This document shows, piece after piece, positions 40,068 to 49,083 of a stretch of DNA of 64,000 bases. How positions within the stretch are numbered: position 1 is the first letter of the stretch; every line of letters begins with the position of its first letter. The stretch spans positions 3,782,001 through 3,846,000 of the forward strand of contig NZ_JACHJR010000001.1 of assembly GCF_014203705.1 (NCBI RefSeq), in the 5' to 3' direction. Under the pieces are notes generated by a model. It ran no database searches. It had not been told where the DNA came from and saw only the letters and a list, made by a program, of their open reading frames with translations. Position numbers and translations under genes: made by a program. The stretch comes from Kitasatospora gansuensis (lineage in GTDB: Bacteria; Actinomycetota; Actinomycetes; Streptomycetales; Streptomycetaceae).

Positions 40068-42193
40068 ACGTCCTCCAGCGCATCGGCGTAGAAGTCGTTC
40101 TCCGCAGCGAGGTCCTCCAGATCGGCCTCGTCGTCGTCCCCCGCCTCCGCCACCATGTCGGGCTCCCGCGGTTTTGCGGGCTCCTCGTCCTGACCGAGGG
40201 CCTTGCGTACAGACGGAAGCGAGACGACCGCCTCCTCCTCGCTCTCGGGAAGCTCGATGGCGGCCTGCTCGCGCGAGAGCCGCAGGGCCATGCGCCGCTC
40301 GGCAATCGTGGTGCCCAGCCCGAGGTTCCACCGCTGAAGCAGATCGGCGACAGCGAGCCGGTCGTCGGGGAAGCGATACTTCGAGGCGGCCAGCCGACGG
40401 GCGAACATCAACGCGTCCTCGCTCAGCGGCATCTCGGCCGACGGTGCGTGCTCCCAGACCAGCGTGTGCCAGGACCCGGTCACCGGATCGCGGAAGTAGA
40501 TCCGGGTGATGTCGTCGGGGTCCACCTGGAACGGCCAGCCGTTCTTCATCGGCGAGTCGTAGGGACTGCGGATGCCCGGCTCCGGCAGGCCCGGGCCGCT
40601 GTAACGGCGGCGGCCGATCTCCACCCCGTAGTGCTGGACCGTGCGCCACTCGGTCTTCAGGAACTCAAAGGCCAGGTCCTGGTCGCGGGGTGCTTCGATG
40701 TAGCCCGCCCGCGCCATGCCGTGCTCGAACATCTTCGCCGGGGACATCCGCAGCCCCGGCAGCCCTGGATCGATCAGACTGGAGTGCGGCCTGCAGTGAT
40801 AGACCGTCGCGGTCCACTCCCGGATGATCGCCTCCAGCTCGTCGAGGAAGAAGAACGCTTCATCCTCGGGGCTCTCGCCCCGCGAGTGGATATCGGGCCC
40901 CTTGTAGCCGGGCAGCACCTGCAGCAGCCCTTCCCGCAGGGTCCGGAAGTAGCGCTCCACCGGTCCCTTGTCGCGGCCCGTCCGCAGGCGGGCCGGCTGG
41001 ATGGAGATGCCCATACGGCGGCAGACGCTGGTCAGATGCTCCGAGACGTAGACCTTGCCGTGGTCGACCACCAGCGTCTCGGGAACCAGGGGCGGCGAGG
41101 CCAGCCCCGGCCCGGTGACGCCCTCGACATCGACCAGGACGGTGCGGGGAATGCCGTGCTCGGGCCAGACCGCGTGCCGCGGCCAGTCCCGTCCCGCCGG
41201 CCTCGGCCGAAACGACTGGAAGAGCACCGCGCTGACATCCGCCGCCTTCGTCGAGACCGGCGTGAGCCGGATCCCCGTGATGCAGCGGGTGTACCAGTCC
41301 ATCCCGACGCTCAACTCGGCCTGCACCCACTTGAGCGTCAGCGGATCGAACGCGAAGACATCCAGACGGGTGGAGTCCATCACCAGGTACTCGCCCGGCC
41401 GCGTGGGCCGCAGCTTGCCATACGGGCCCTCCGGCCGACCGGCAATGTCCCGATTGCGCTTCGTGCTCAGCCGGAACAGCGGATGGCGTCGCTCCAGCTC
41501 CTCCATCAGCCGAAACGCCGTCGCCCGACTCGGCTGCGGCACCACTCCCTCACCGAACCGCGCAATCACCCGGGCCCGGGTCCGCTCGATCACCATCGTC
41601 CGCGACGGCCGCGACCGGTCGATGTGCTCGACCATCACCTCCACCGCGGTCTCCACCCACCGGTCATCGACCGAGGTCTGTGACCGCTCCGAACGCGTCC
41701 TCCTCGGTGCAAGGCCGGCCTCGCCATGCTGGAGAAATCCAGCGACCCAGCGCTCGATGGTGCGGGCCGTCACGCCAAGTTCCGCAGCTTTGGCAGCCTT
41801 CCTCGCTTCCATCGGCACTGCCGTGGCGTAGGCGGCCTTCGGTTCGTCGTCGGCCGCCAACTCCCCGCTGCCGGAGCGGTAGCCGGTCAGTACCTCGCGG
41901 ACGTGCCCAGCTCGCTCCAGGACTTTCTGTCTCTCCTCCGCATCGAGTTGCCCAAGGACCACGGAGGCGATCTCGCCTTCGTCATCTGCGGCCGGTCCCG
42001 GGCCATCAGGACTGATCGCGGCACGGTCAGAGAACAGCAACTCCTTGAGCGACAGCCGCAGAAGCCGCCCGTGACCATCCTTCAGGACGACTTCATTACC
42101 CGCTGTGGTCGCGGCCATCTCCACCACCTCGACGGATTCCCCGTCGTAGCGGAAGCGCGTACCAACTCCGACTCGGGTCGCCGCCCTGCTCAC
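40064..42193 (-). CDS. tnsB: TnsB/TniA-type DDE transposase
   Basis: 709 aa. An N-terminal HTH region includes LGVTARTIERWVAGFLQHGEAGL. The rve/Mu-type catalytic core has YLVMDSTRLDVFAFDP (first Asp), TLVVDHGKVYVSEHL (second Asp) and DKGPVERYFRTLREGL (Glu). A Mu C-terminal-type beta domain follows (TRIYFRDPVTGSWHTL) and an acidic tail that in TnsB contacts TnsC. It cuts and joins the 3' ends at the TCTCA...GTGTCGG sites. GTG at 42193 overlaps the tnsA stop (GTGA) with CGGAGG upstream. Confidence 0.92.
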   Translation of the reverse strand: MSRAATRVGVGTRFRYDGESVEVVEMAATTAGNEVVLKDGHGRLLRLSLKELLFSDRAAISPDGPGPAADDEGEIASVVLGQLDAEERQKVLERAGHVREVLTGYRSGSGELAADDEPKAAYATAVPMEARKAAKAAELGVTARTIERWVAGFLQHGEAGLAPRRTRSERSQTSVDDRWVETAVEVMVEHIDRSRPSRTMVIERTRARVIARFGEGVVPQPSRATAFRLMEELERRHPLFRLSTKRNRDIAGRPEGPYGKLRPTRPGEYLVMDSTRLDVFAFDPLTLKWVQAELSVGMDWYTRCITGIRLTPVSTKAADVSAVLFQSFRPRPAGRDWPRHAVWPEHGIPRTVLVDVEGVTGPGLASPPLVPETLVVDHGKVYVSEHLTSVCRRMGISIQPARLRTGRDKGPVERYFRTLREGLLQVLPGYKGPDIHSRGESPEDEAFFFLDELEAIIREWTATVYHCRPHSSLIDPGLPGLRMSPAKMFEHGMARAGYIEAPRDQDLAFEFLKTEWRTVQHYGVEIGRRRYSGPGLPEPGIRSPYDSPMKNGWPFQVDPDDITRIYFRDPVTGSWHTLVWEHAPSAEMPLSEDALMFARRLAASKYRFPDDRLAVADLLQRWNLGLGTTIAERRMALRLSREQAAIELPESEEEAVVSLPSVRKALGQDEEPAKPREPDMVAEAGDDDEADLEDLAAENDFYADALEDV

Positions 42194-42897
42194 GCTGACC
42201 TCCGCAGGATGCGCGAAGGGCCGAGAGGCTGGTCGAGATCGGTGACGAAAGTCTGCTTCCAGAGCAAATGGTAGAGAGTGGAACGGACTTGAGGTTCCGG
42301 ATGATCCGGCAGACACCTCATGGCTTGTCCAAGAGGAAGCCCGTCAAGATCCGCTTCCCGCAGCGCTTCCAAAATCTCGGGCTTGAACAGCCAGTCCCTG
42401 CGGTAGCCCGCGAGGAACCGGATGTTCTCCAGCTCTGCGGCCGGAGGCTCGCTCCAGACCTCGTACTCCCATCCCCGGGATTCCACCGCCCTCCGAGTCC
42501 AGTCGAAGGTGAACGCCACCTCCGGCTTGGACAACCGCTGCAACGGCTTGACGTCGACAACCACCGGCACCGGCCCGGTGAGCAGAAGATAGTCCGGGAT
42601 GTGCCGACGCGTCTTCCCCTCCAGCACCGTCTGCAGCAGAAAGGGCTGGGCCACAACAGCGCGTACAGACGGATCAAAATCGGCGAAGAGCAGACGCGAC
42701 AACTCAAGCCGTGACTCGTAGATCACGTGATCGCGCATCGTCGCCGACCAGTAGGTGCCCGAGTAGTGCTTCTGGTCCCTGTACCAGCGGAACGTCCGCC
42801 ACGGATGAGCTATCTGCAGCGACGCCGGCGCCACAGACGCCCATGAGCACTCTTCAATCCCGCCACCGTGCCCACGAAAGCTGACAGTCGCTTCCAT
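42190..42897 (-). CDS. tnsA: TnsA-type endonuclease
   Basis: 235 aa from the ATG at 42897 (GGGAG upstream; an earlier ATG at 42951 lacks a ribosome site). The restriction-like fold has YESRLELSRLLFADFD (Glu 61/65), HIPDYLLL (Asp 102) and VVVDVKPL (Lys 117), the E...PD...DxK set of TnsA. It cleaves the 5' strands, so the element moves by cut-and-paste. The C-terminal half (LAGYRRDWLFKPEIL...) is helical and would contact TnsC. First gene of the tns operon, next to the right end. Confidence 0.88.
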   Translation of the reverse strand: MEATVSFRGHGGGIEECSWASVAPASLQIAHPWRTFRWYRDQKHYSGTYWSATMRDHVIYESRLELSRLLFADFDPSVRAVVAQPFLLQTVLEGKTRRHIPDYLLLTGPVPVVVDVKPLQRLSKPEVAFTFDWTRRAVESRGWEYEVWSEPPAAELENIRFLAGYRRDWLFKPEILEALREADLDGLPLGQAMRCLPDHPEPQVRSTLYHLLWKQTFVTDLDQPLGPSRILRRSA

Positions 42898-43009
42898 CCC
42901 CGCTCCCGAGTTGGAGTTGCCCCTCGACAGCACGATGCTCCCGCCCAACATGCTGACGGGAGCACAGCAGCAACACTCACTCGAACGAGGTACGGCAGCG
43001 ACCTGCGAA

Positions 43010-43084
43010 TCTCAGATCGGTGTCGGATCCGACTTCGATCCGACACCGATCATGAGATTCCGACACGAAATTTGAGACCCTACA
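43010..43084. repeat. Transposon right end with three TnsB-type sites and a 15-bp palindrome
   Basis: Sites read on the minus strand at 43077-43060 and 43057-43041, and an inverted one on the plus strand at 43010-43027 (TCTCAGATCGGTGTCGG). The last two form perfect 15-bp arms (43015-43029 / 43037-43051). The tnsA promoter must lie beside or within this palindrome, so transposase may autoregulate. Confidence 0.75.
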
Positions 43085-43086
43085 GG

Positions 43087-44673
43087 TCAGGTCACGTCCC
43101 GGGTCATGTCGACGAAGCGGGAGTAGTGGCCCTGGAAGGCGACCGTGATGGTGGCGGTCGGGCCGTTACGGTGCTTGGCGACGATCAGGTCGGCCTCGCC
43201 GGCCCGGGGGGACTCCTTCTCGTAGGCGTCCTCGCGGTGCAGCAGGATCACCATGTCGGCGTCCTGCTCGATCGAGCCGGACTCGCGGAGGTCGGAGACC
43301 ATCGGCTTCTTGTCGGTGCGCTGCTCGGGACCACGGTTCAGCTGGGAGAGCGCGATGACCGGGACCTCGAGCTCCTTGGCCAGCAGCTTGAGGTTTCGGG
43401 ACATGTCGGAGACCTCCTGCTGCCGGCTCTCGGCGCGGCGGGAGCCACCGGACTGCATCAGCTGGAGGTAGTCGATGACCACCAGCTTGAGGTCCTGACG
43501 CTGCTTCAGCCGGCGGCACTTGGCGCGGATCTCCATCATCGACAGGTTGGGCGAGTCGTCGATGAAGAGCGGTGCGGCCGTCACGTCCGGCATCCGCCGG
43601 GCCACCCTGGTCCAGTCGTCGTCGGTCATGTTGCCGGAGCGCATGTGGTGCAGGGCGACCCGCGCCTCGGCCGAGAGCAGGCGCATGGCGATCTCGTTGC
43701 GCCCCATTTCGAGCGAGAAGATCACGCTGGGCAGGCCGTTGGTGATCGAGCAGGCCCGGGAGAAGTCCAGCGCCAGCGTCGACTTGCCCATCGCGGGGCG
43801 GGCCGCGATGACGATCATCTGGCCCGGGTGCAGGCCGTTGGTGAGCGCGTCCAGGTCGGCGAAGCCGGTCGGGACGCCGGACATCTGGCCCTGGCGGGAG
43901 CCGATCGCCTCGATCTCGTCGAGGGCGCCCTCCATGATGTCGGCGAGCGGGGCGTAGTCCTCGCTGGTGCGCTGCTCGGTGACGGCGTAGATCTCGGCCT
44001 GGGCGGCGTTGACGATCTCGTCGACGTCGCCCTCGGCGGCGTAGCCCATGCCGGCGATCCGGGTGCCGGCCTCGACCAGGCGGCGGAGCACCGCGCGCTC
44101 GTGCACGATCTGGGCGTAGTACTCGGCGTTGGCCGCGGTCGGGACGGAGTTGACCAGGGTGTGCAGGTAGCCGGGGCCACCGACCCGGACCAGCTCGCCG
44201 CGCTTGGTGAGCTCGCTGGCGACGGTGATCGGGTCGGCCGGCTCGCCCCGGGCGTAGAGGTCGAGGATGGCGCTGTGGATCAGCTCGTGGGCCGGGCGGT
44301 AGTAGTCGAGCGGCTTGAGCACCTCGACCACGTCGGCGATGGCGTCCTTGGAGAGCAGCATGCCGCCGAGCACGGACTGCTCGGCCGCGAGGTCCTGCGG
44401 CGGCACCCGCTCGAAGGCGTCCGAGCCGGCCCGCTCCTCGGCCGAGTCGGAGCCGGCGGAGTCCTTGCGCTTGCCACCGCGCTGGAAGTTGCCCTTGCCG
44501 AAGTTGCCGCCGCCACCGCCGCCGAAGCCGCCCTCGCTCTTGCGGCTGACCGGGAGCCGGTCGCCGGGGCCGTCCGGAAAGTCCGCCGGGCCCGGGGGGA
44601 AGGCGTCGTCGGACGGCTGCCAGTCATCCTCCGGCGGCGGGGCGTCGTGGTCGTCGTACTGGGGGCCGGTCAC
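43087..44673 (-). CDS. dnaB: Replicative DNA helicase DnaB
   Basis: 528 aa. A disordered glycine-rich N-terminus precedes the DnaB N-terminal domain (PPQDLAAEQSVLGGMLLSKDA). The RecA-like helicase core has Walker A ARPAMGKST, LVVIDYLQLMQ (Walker B), QLNRGPEQR and the arginine-finger region KHRNGPTAT. No intein is present. It unwinds DNA at the fork and loads primase. GTG at 44673 behind GGGGAAG. The C-terminus ...MTRDVT is complete and the TGA stop lies inside the duplication made by the Tn7-like element, so the insertion left the protein intact while replacing everything downstream, including any terminator. Confidence 0.97.
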   Translation of the reverse strand: MTGPQYDDHDAPPPEDDWQPSDDAFPPGPADFPDGPGDRLPVSRKSEGGFGGGGGGNFGKGNFQRGGKRKDSAGSDSAEERAGSDAFERVPPQDLAAEQSVLGGMLLSKDAIADVVEVLKPLDYYRPAHELIHSAILDLYARGEPADPITVASELTKRGELVRVGGPGYLHTLVNSVPTAANAEYYAQIVHERAVLRRLVEAGTRIAGMGYAAEGDVDEIVNAAQAEIYAVTEQRTSEDYAPLADIMEGALDEIEAIGSRQGQMSGVPTGFADLDALTNGLHPGQMIVIAARPAMGKSTLALDFSRACSITNGLPSVIFSLEMGRNEIAMRLLSAEARVALHHMRSGNMTDDDWTRVARRMPDVTAAPLFIDDSPNLSMMEIRAKCRRLKQRQDLKLVVIDYLQLMQSGGSRRAESRQQEVSDMSRNLKLLAKELEVPVIALSQLNRGPEQRTDKKPMVSDLRESGSIEQDADMVILLHREDAYEKESPRAGEADLIVAKHRNGPTATITVAFQGHYSRFVDMTRDVT

Positions 44674-44813
44674 GCGTCTTCCCCGATCAGCGAGTGGTGC
44701 GAGTTGTTGCCAGGCGGAGCGAATGGGGGTGGTCCTCCTTCTTACGCCACCGCACCGACAAATCGCCCGAGAGCGACCAACGCTAAGGCCCGGACACCGA
44801 TCGGCCAAGATGG

Positions 44814-45076
44814 TTATCCACAGGGCATGTGGACGACGGGCCCATACCTGTGGAGAACTCCCGCAATCCTGTGCACAACTCTGTGGACCCCGCTGTGGAC
44901 AACCCGCACAGCCGTTCAATGCACCGGCTCTGACCTGCGACGACCGATCCGGACGGCTGTGCATGAGAAATTCTTCACACAACCGCCCGGACGGCGGCCC
45001 AACGGCCCCACCCGACCACTCGCTCAGCGTTTCGAGTAACAGATCAATGACCCTTGTGGTCATTACCTGTGGATGA
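44814..45076. promoter_or_regulatory. Cluster of DnaA-box-like sites between dnaB and the MATE gene
   Basis: Perfect boxes TTATCCACA (44814-44822) and TGTGGACAA (44894-44902), with near matches at 44828, 44849, 44870, 44882 and 45068. The 400-bp divergent interval (44674-45072) otherwise has no gene. It may link dnaB transcription to DnaA or act as a DnaA reservoir. Confidence 0.6.
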
Positions 45077-46419
45077 GTAGCCTTGCCAGCATGAAACCCG
45101 CCGCCGTCACCCGCCGCCGACACGACCGGGAGATCCTCGCCCTGGCGGTCCCCGCGTTCGGCGCCCTGGTCGCCGAACCGCTCTTCCTGATGGCCGACTC
45201 CGCCATCGTCGGCCACCTCGGCACCGCCCAGCTGGCCGGTCTCGGCATCGCCACCGCCGTGCTCTCCACCGTCACCGGCGTGTTCGTCTTCCTGGCGTAC
45301 GCGACCACCGCCGCGGTGGCCCGCCGGATCGGCGCGGGCGACCGCCGGGCCGCCGTCCAGCAGGGCATCGACGGCATCTGGCTGGCGCTGCTGCTGTCGG
45401 CCGGCGTGGTCGCGCTCACCATCCCGTTCGCCCCGCAGGCGGTGGACGCGCTCGGCGCCTCGGCGACCGCCGCCCCGTACGCCGTCACCTACCTGCGGAT
45501 CAGCGCCCTGGGCATCCCGGCGGTGCTGCTGGTGCTGGCCGCCACCGGCGTCCTGCGCGGCCTGCAGGACACCCGCACCCCGCTCCGGGTGGCGATCGCC
45601 GGCTTCGCGGCCAACCTGCTGCTGAACCTCGGCCTGGTGTACGGGGCCGGGCTAGGCGTGGCCGGCTCGGCCTGGGGCACCGTGCTGGCACAGACCGGGA
45701 TGGCCGCGGTGTACGTGCTGGTGGTGGTCCGCGGCGCCCGCCGGGAGGGGGCCGGGCTGCGGCCCGACCTGCCCGGCATCCGGGCCTGCGCCAAGGCCGG
45801 CGGCCCGCTGCTGGTCCGTACGCTCAGCCTGCGCGGGGTGCTGATGGTGGCCACGGCGGTGGCGGCCACCCTCGGCGACGTCGAGGTGGCGGCCCATCAG
45901 ATCGCCATGACCATCTGGGTGTTCCTGGCCTTCGTGCTGGACGCGATCGCGATCGCCGGGCAGGCCATCATCGGCCGCTACCTGGGCGCCGCCGACGTGC
46001 CGGGCACCCGGGCGGCCACCCGCCGGATGATCGAGTGGGGCCTGCTGGTGGGGGTCCTGCTCGGCCTGCTGCTGGTGCTCACCCGCCCGCTGTACGTACC
46101 GCTGTTCAGCACCGACCCGGTGGTCCGGCAGCAGCTCTCGGACATCCTGCTGCTGGTCGCGCTGACCGAGCCGGTGGCCGGGGTGGTGTTCGTGCTGGAC
46201 GGGGTGCTGATGGGCGCCGGGGACGGCCGCTACCTGGCCTGGGCGGGCGTCGGCACCTTCGTGGTGTTCGCCCCGGTGGCACTGCTGGTCCCGACGCTGG
46301 GCGGCGGTCTGGCGGCGCTCTGGTGGGCGATGAACCTGTTCATGCTGTGCCGGGCGGCGTTCCTCTGCCTCCGGGTCAGGACCGGGCACTGGCTGGTCAC
46401 CGGCGCCGTCCGGAGCTGA
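45073..46419 (+). CDS. MATE-family efflux transporter
   Basis: 448 aa with twelve predicted membrane segments. VPAFGALVAEPLFLMADSAIVGHLGTAQLAGLGIA is the conserved MATE opening, and ALDAIAIAGQAIIGRYLGA-like sequence begins the second half. It belongs to the DinF-type branch and exports organic cations or drugs using an ion gradient. It is a conserved neighbour of dnaB and rplI in Streptomyces. ATG at 45073 or 45091. Terminates at the hairpin 46435-46470, convergent with rplI. Confidence 0.9.
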   Translation: MSSLASMKPAAVTRRRHDREILALAVPAFGALVAEPLFLMADSAIVGHLGTAQLAGLGIATAVLSTVTGVFVFLAYATTAAVARRIGAGDRRAAVQQGIDGIWLALLLSAGVVALTIPFAPQAVDALGASATAAPYAVTYLRISALGIPAVLLVLAATGVLRGLQDTRTPLRVAIAGFAANLLLNLGLVYGAGLGVAGSAWGTVLAQTGMAAVYVLVVVRGARREGAGLRPDLPGIRACAKAGGPLLVRTLSLRGVLMVATAVAATLGDVEVAAHQIAMTIWVFLAFVLDAIAIAGQAIIGRYLGAADVPGTRAATRRMIEWGLLVGVLLGLLLVLTRPLYVPLFSTDPVVRQQLSDILLLVALTEPVAGVVFVLDGVLMGAGDGRYLAWAGVGTFVVFAPVALLVPTLGGGLAALWWAMNLFMLCRAAFLCLRVRTGHWLVTGAVRS

Positions 46420-46434
46420 ACCGGCGAACAGCAG

Positions 46435-46470
46435 AACGGCCCGGCTCCCCCGAGGGGGAACCGGGCCGTT
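46435..46470. terminator. Bidirectional hairpin terminator between MATE and rplI
   Basis: AACGGCCCGG (46435-46444) pairs with CCGGGCCGTT (46461-46470), with further CCCC/GGGG pairing inside. It serves two convergent genes. Confidence 0.85.
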
Positions 46471-46487
46471 CGGTGCTACGGCGTAGC

Positions 46488-46934
46488 TCAGGCAGCGACG
46501 ACGGCGACGTCGAGGTTGGCCTGGACGTCGGCGTGCAGCTTGACCGAGACCTTGTGGGTGCCCACGGTCTTGATCGGCGAGGCGATCGCGACAGCGCGCT
46601 TGTCCACGGCCGGGCCGCCGGCAGCCTTGACGGCAGCCACGACGTCGGCCTGGGTCACCGAGCCGAACAGGCGGCCGGCGTCGCCGGAGCGAACGGCCAG
46701 CTTGACCTGAAGGCCCTCGAGCTGACCCTTGACCGCGGTCGCGGCCTCGAGGGTCTGGATCGAGTGGATCTTGCGGGCGCGACGGATCGCGTCCACGTCC
46801 TTCTGGCCGCCCTTGGTCCAGCGGATGGCGAAGCCACGCGGGACCAGGAAGTTGCGGGCGTAGCCGTCCTTGACCTCGACGACCTCACCGGCACTGCCGA
46901 GGCCGGGGACCTCGTGAGTGAGGATGATCTTCAT
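46488..46934 (-). CDS. rplI: 50S ribosomal protein L9
   Basis: 148 aa. [30 protein letters not shown] is the bL9 signature (GxxGxxVxVKxGYxRNxL); a long central helix joins it to the C-terminal domain. It binds 23S rRNA and helps maintain reading frame. Last gene of the rpsF-ssb-rpsR-rplI operon, 17 bp after rpsR. Confidence 0.98.
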   Translation of the reverse strand: MKIILTHEVPGLGSAGEVVEVKDGYARNFLVPRGFAIRWTKGGQKDVDAIRRARKIHSIQTLEAATAVKGQLEGLQVKLAVRSGDAGRLFGSVTQADVVAAVKAAGGPAVDKRAVAIASPIKTVGTHKVSVKLHADVQANLDVAVVAA

Positions 46935-46951
46935 TCTTCGGTCACCCTCTC

Positions 46952-47188
46952 TTAGCGCGTGGTGGAGGTGTAGGGCAGCAGCGCCATCTCACGGCTGTTC
47001 TTCACGGCCGTGGCGACGTCGCGCTGGTGCTGGGTGCAGTTGCCGGTGACCCGGCGGGCGCGGATCTTCCCGCGGTCGGAGATGAACTTGCGGAGCAAGT
47101 TCGTGTCCTTGTAGTCAACGTAGTTGACCTTGTCCTTGCAGAAGACGCAAACCTTCTTCTTAGGCTTGCGAGCAGGCGGCTTCGCCAT
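46952..47188 (-). CDS. rpsR: 30S ribosomal protein S18
   Basis: 78 aa. The [29 protein letters not shown] block is bS18; a CxxC pair is kept, so this is the zinc-type (C+) form rather than the zinc-independent paralogue. Partner of S6 on the 30S platform. The second of two consecutive ATGs (47188) is used as start. Confidence 0.97.
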   Translation of the reverse strand: MAKPPARKPKKKVCVFCKDKVNYVDYKDTNLLRKFISDRGKIRARRVTGNCTQHQRDVATAVKNSREMALLPYTSTTR

Positions 47189-47251
47189 CATGTGCTCCTG
47201 TGATTACGAAATCTGTCAGCATTCCGGGCCGGAGGGCCCGGTAGCACCGCT

Positions 47252-47881
47252 TTAGAACGGGGGCTCTTCCGAGAAGCCGCCACCGGCCGGGGCACCCCAA
47301 CCGCCGCCGCCACCCTGGTTTCCACCAGGGGCCGGAGCGCTGGAAGCCCACGGGTCGTCGGACGGAGCGGACTGGCCGCCACCGGAGTTGCCACCCCAGT
47401 TGCCGCCACCCTGGCCGCCACCGGAGCCGCCGGAGCCGCCCCAGGAACCGCCCTGGCCGCCGCCACCCTGCTGGCCGCCGCCGCTGAAGCCACTGCCGCC
47501 ACCAGGACCGCCGGAGCGGTTGGCGCGGGTGACCTTGGCGGTCGCCGAACGCAGGCTGGGACCGACCTCGTCGACCTCGACCTCGAAGACCGTCCGCTTC
47601 TCGCCTTCCTTGGTCTCGTAAGACCGCTGGCGCAGTCGGCCCTGCACGATCACGCGCATGCCGCGCTGCAGCGACTCGGCCACGTTCTCCGCCGGCTGAC
47701 GCCAGACGTTGCACGTGAGGAAGAGGCTCTCGCCGTCCTTCCACTCGTTGGTCTGACGATCGAACGTGCGCGGGGTGGACGCGATACGGAACTTCGCGAC
47801 CGCCGCACCCGACGGGGTGAAGCGCAGCTCGGGGTCGTCGACGAGATTGCCGACGAGGGTAATGACGGTCTCGCCTGCCAT
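47252..47881 (-). CDS. ssb: Single-stranded DNA-binding protein
   Basis: 209 aa. The OB-fold occupies about residues 1-110 ([45 protein letters not shown]). A long glycine-rich linker ([17 protein letters not shown] pattern) leads to the acidic tip EEPPF that docks replication partners. Origin-proximal primary SSB, embedded in the ribosomal protein operon. ATG at 47881 behind GAGAGG. Confidence 0.97.
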   Translation of the reverse strand: MAGETVITLVGNLVDDPELRFTPSGAAVAKFRIASTPRTFDRQTNEWKDGESLFLTCNVWRQPAENVAESLQRGMRVIVQGRLRQRSYETKEGEKRTVFEVEVDEVGPSLRSATAKVTRANRSGGPGGGSGFSGGGQQGGGGQGGSWGGSGGSGGGQGGGNWGGNSGGGQSAPSDDPWASSAPAPGGNQGGGGGWGAPAGGGFSEEPPF

Positions 47882-47926
47882 GGTGGTGGTGACCTCTCGG
47901 AAAGAAGTTCTGCGGTGCTCGTCCGC

Positions 47927-47942
47927 TGTTTCACGTGAAACA
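47927..47942. other. parS chromosome-segregation site
   Basis: Perfect palindrome TGTTTCACGTGAAACA between ssb and rpsF, the ParB binding sequence. Streptomyces parS sites cluster around oriC. Confidence 0.92.
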
Positions 47943-47985
47943 GCGAACGTGAGCCCACCTGACGCCTAGGGCGTCAGGAAGTGGC

Positions 47986-48276
47986 TCAGTGGGTGTCCGG
48001 GCGCAGGACCTTGGTCCGCAGAACCGACTCGCTCAGGCTGAGCTGGCGGTCGAGCTCCTTGACGACCTCAGGCGTGGCCTTCAGGTCGATGACCGAGTAG
48101 ATGCCCTCGGACTGCTTGTTGATCTCGTACGCCAGGCGACGACGACCCCAGGTGTCGATCTTCTCGACCTTGCCGCCACCGGTGCGGACAACGTTGAGGA
48201 AGTTCTCGATCAGCGGGGCGACAGCGCGCTCCTCGACCGAAGGGTCGAGGATGAGCATCAGCTCGTAGTGACGCAT
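47986..48276 (-). CDS. rpsF: 30S ribosomal protein S6
   Basis: 96 aa. [19 protein letters not shown] and [27 protein letters not shown] are bS6; the C-terminal tail is short, without a polyglutamate extension. First gene of the operon, preceded by AAAGGAGGTGG. The 298-bp upstream interval to 48574 should hold the operon promoter; no attenuator-like structure was identified. Confidence 0.97.
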   Translation of the reverse strand: MRHYELMLILDPSVEERAVAPLIENFLNVVRTGGGKVEKIDTWGRRRLAYEINKQSEGIYSVIDLKATPEVVKELDRQLSLSESVLRTKVLRPDTH

Positions 48277-48574
48277 GGGTAACCCACCTCCTTTGGACTC
48301 AGCGGCCACGGTCTCTCCGTGGCAGGAGGGTTGTGCAGCGTCGGCACCGATGTGGTGGCGCCGTACCGAGAACGTAGCCCTCGGCACTGACAACCGGCCC
48401 CCAGCCCGGTGAAGGGCAGACGGGGGCACAACTACACCAGTGCAGACCGCACAGCCTACCCGCACCCGTACGGCCCAACAAAATTTTTGCGGCAAAACAC
48501 CTACGGGTTGTGATCCGCCACTCAATCGCCGCAATCTGGACAGAACGGCTCTTCCACCCAGGAGGTGGGCTCCA

Positions 48575-48880
48575 ATGGCACAGTCCGTCCGCCGTACTCC
48601 GCCGTTCACCCTCAACACCGACGGTCACCGGCATCCGCGGGAGAACACGCTGGTCGGCATCGCCGCCGTGCTCGGCCTGCTGGCCTTCACCACGGCGTTC
48701 TTCCACAACCTGCACCTGATCAGTTCCTGGTCCGGGCTCTTCGGCGTCCTGACCGCGCTCTGGGGCCAGTTCGTCTCGGTCACCACGGCGGAGCGGTTCG
48801 CGCTGATGGTGTCGCTGGTGATGGCCGCGGTCGGCTTCTACCTCGGGGTGGCCCACGGTGGCCTCTACGGGGGCGCGTGA
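48575..48880 (+). CDS. Small conserved membrane protein
   Basis: 101 aa with two to three membrane segments ([56 protein letters not shown]). It has a charged N-terminus ([10 protein letters not shown]) and a canonical AGGAGGTGGG ribosome site before the ATG at 48575. It sits between rpsF and femX, as I recall for related Streptomyces loci. Function unknown. Confidence 0.75.
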   Translation: MAQSVRRTPPFTLNTDGHRHPRENTLVGIAAVLGLLAFTTAFFHNLHLISSWSGLFGVLTALWGQFVSVTTAERFALMVSLVMAAVGFYLGVAHGGLYGGA

Positions 48881-49083
48881 CCGGCCCCGCGCGCTGACTC
48901 GTCGAAGACGATCCCCGCGCCAGGCGTAACCTCCGGCGCCCCCGTCGCGTACTTCCTGTGCACAGCTTCGCGACGGGGGCGCCACCATGCCTTCCGGCGG
49001 CCCCGGGCAGCCGAGCCCGAAACGGACCATTCGGGCGATAGGGTCACCACTGGACCGGCCGACCCAGAAGGAGCAACCCCAGC

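Larger units (their letters stand above)
30326..43084. mobile_element. Complete Tn7-like transposon inserted at the dnaB stop codon
   Basis: 12,759 bp. The left terminus is TGTAGGTTCTCA; the right terminus read inwards is TGTAGGGTCTCA. The element is flanked by the 5-bp duplication GGTCA (30321-30325 and 43085-43089), the duplication size of Tn7. It carries tnsA-tnsB-tnsC-tniQ reading inwards from the right end, repeated TnsB-type sites in both ends and about 6 kb of cargo. The right duplication contains the dnaB stop codon, which is preserved. All four transposition genes are open, so insertion may be recent and the element active. No cas gene or CRISPR array is present, so this is not a CRISPR-associated transposon. 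Confidence 0.92.

Noticed and set aside
30326..43084. CRISPR-associated transposon
   Set aside because: No cas12k, Cascade gene or repeat-spacer array was seen, and the element has a large TnsD-like selector and a TnsA nuclease.
43087..44673. Intein in dnaB
   Set aside because: Walker A and neighbouring motifs are contiguous and the length is normal.
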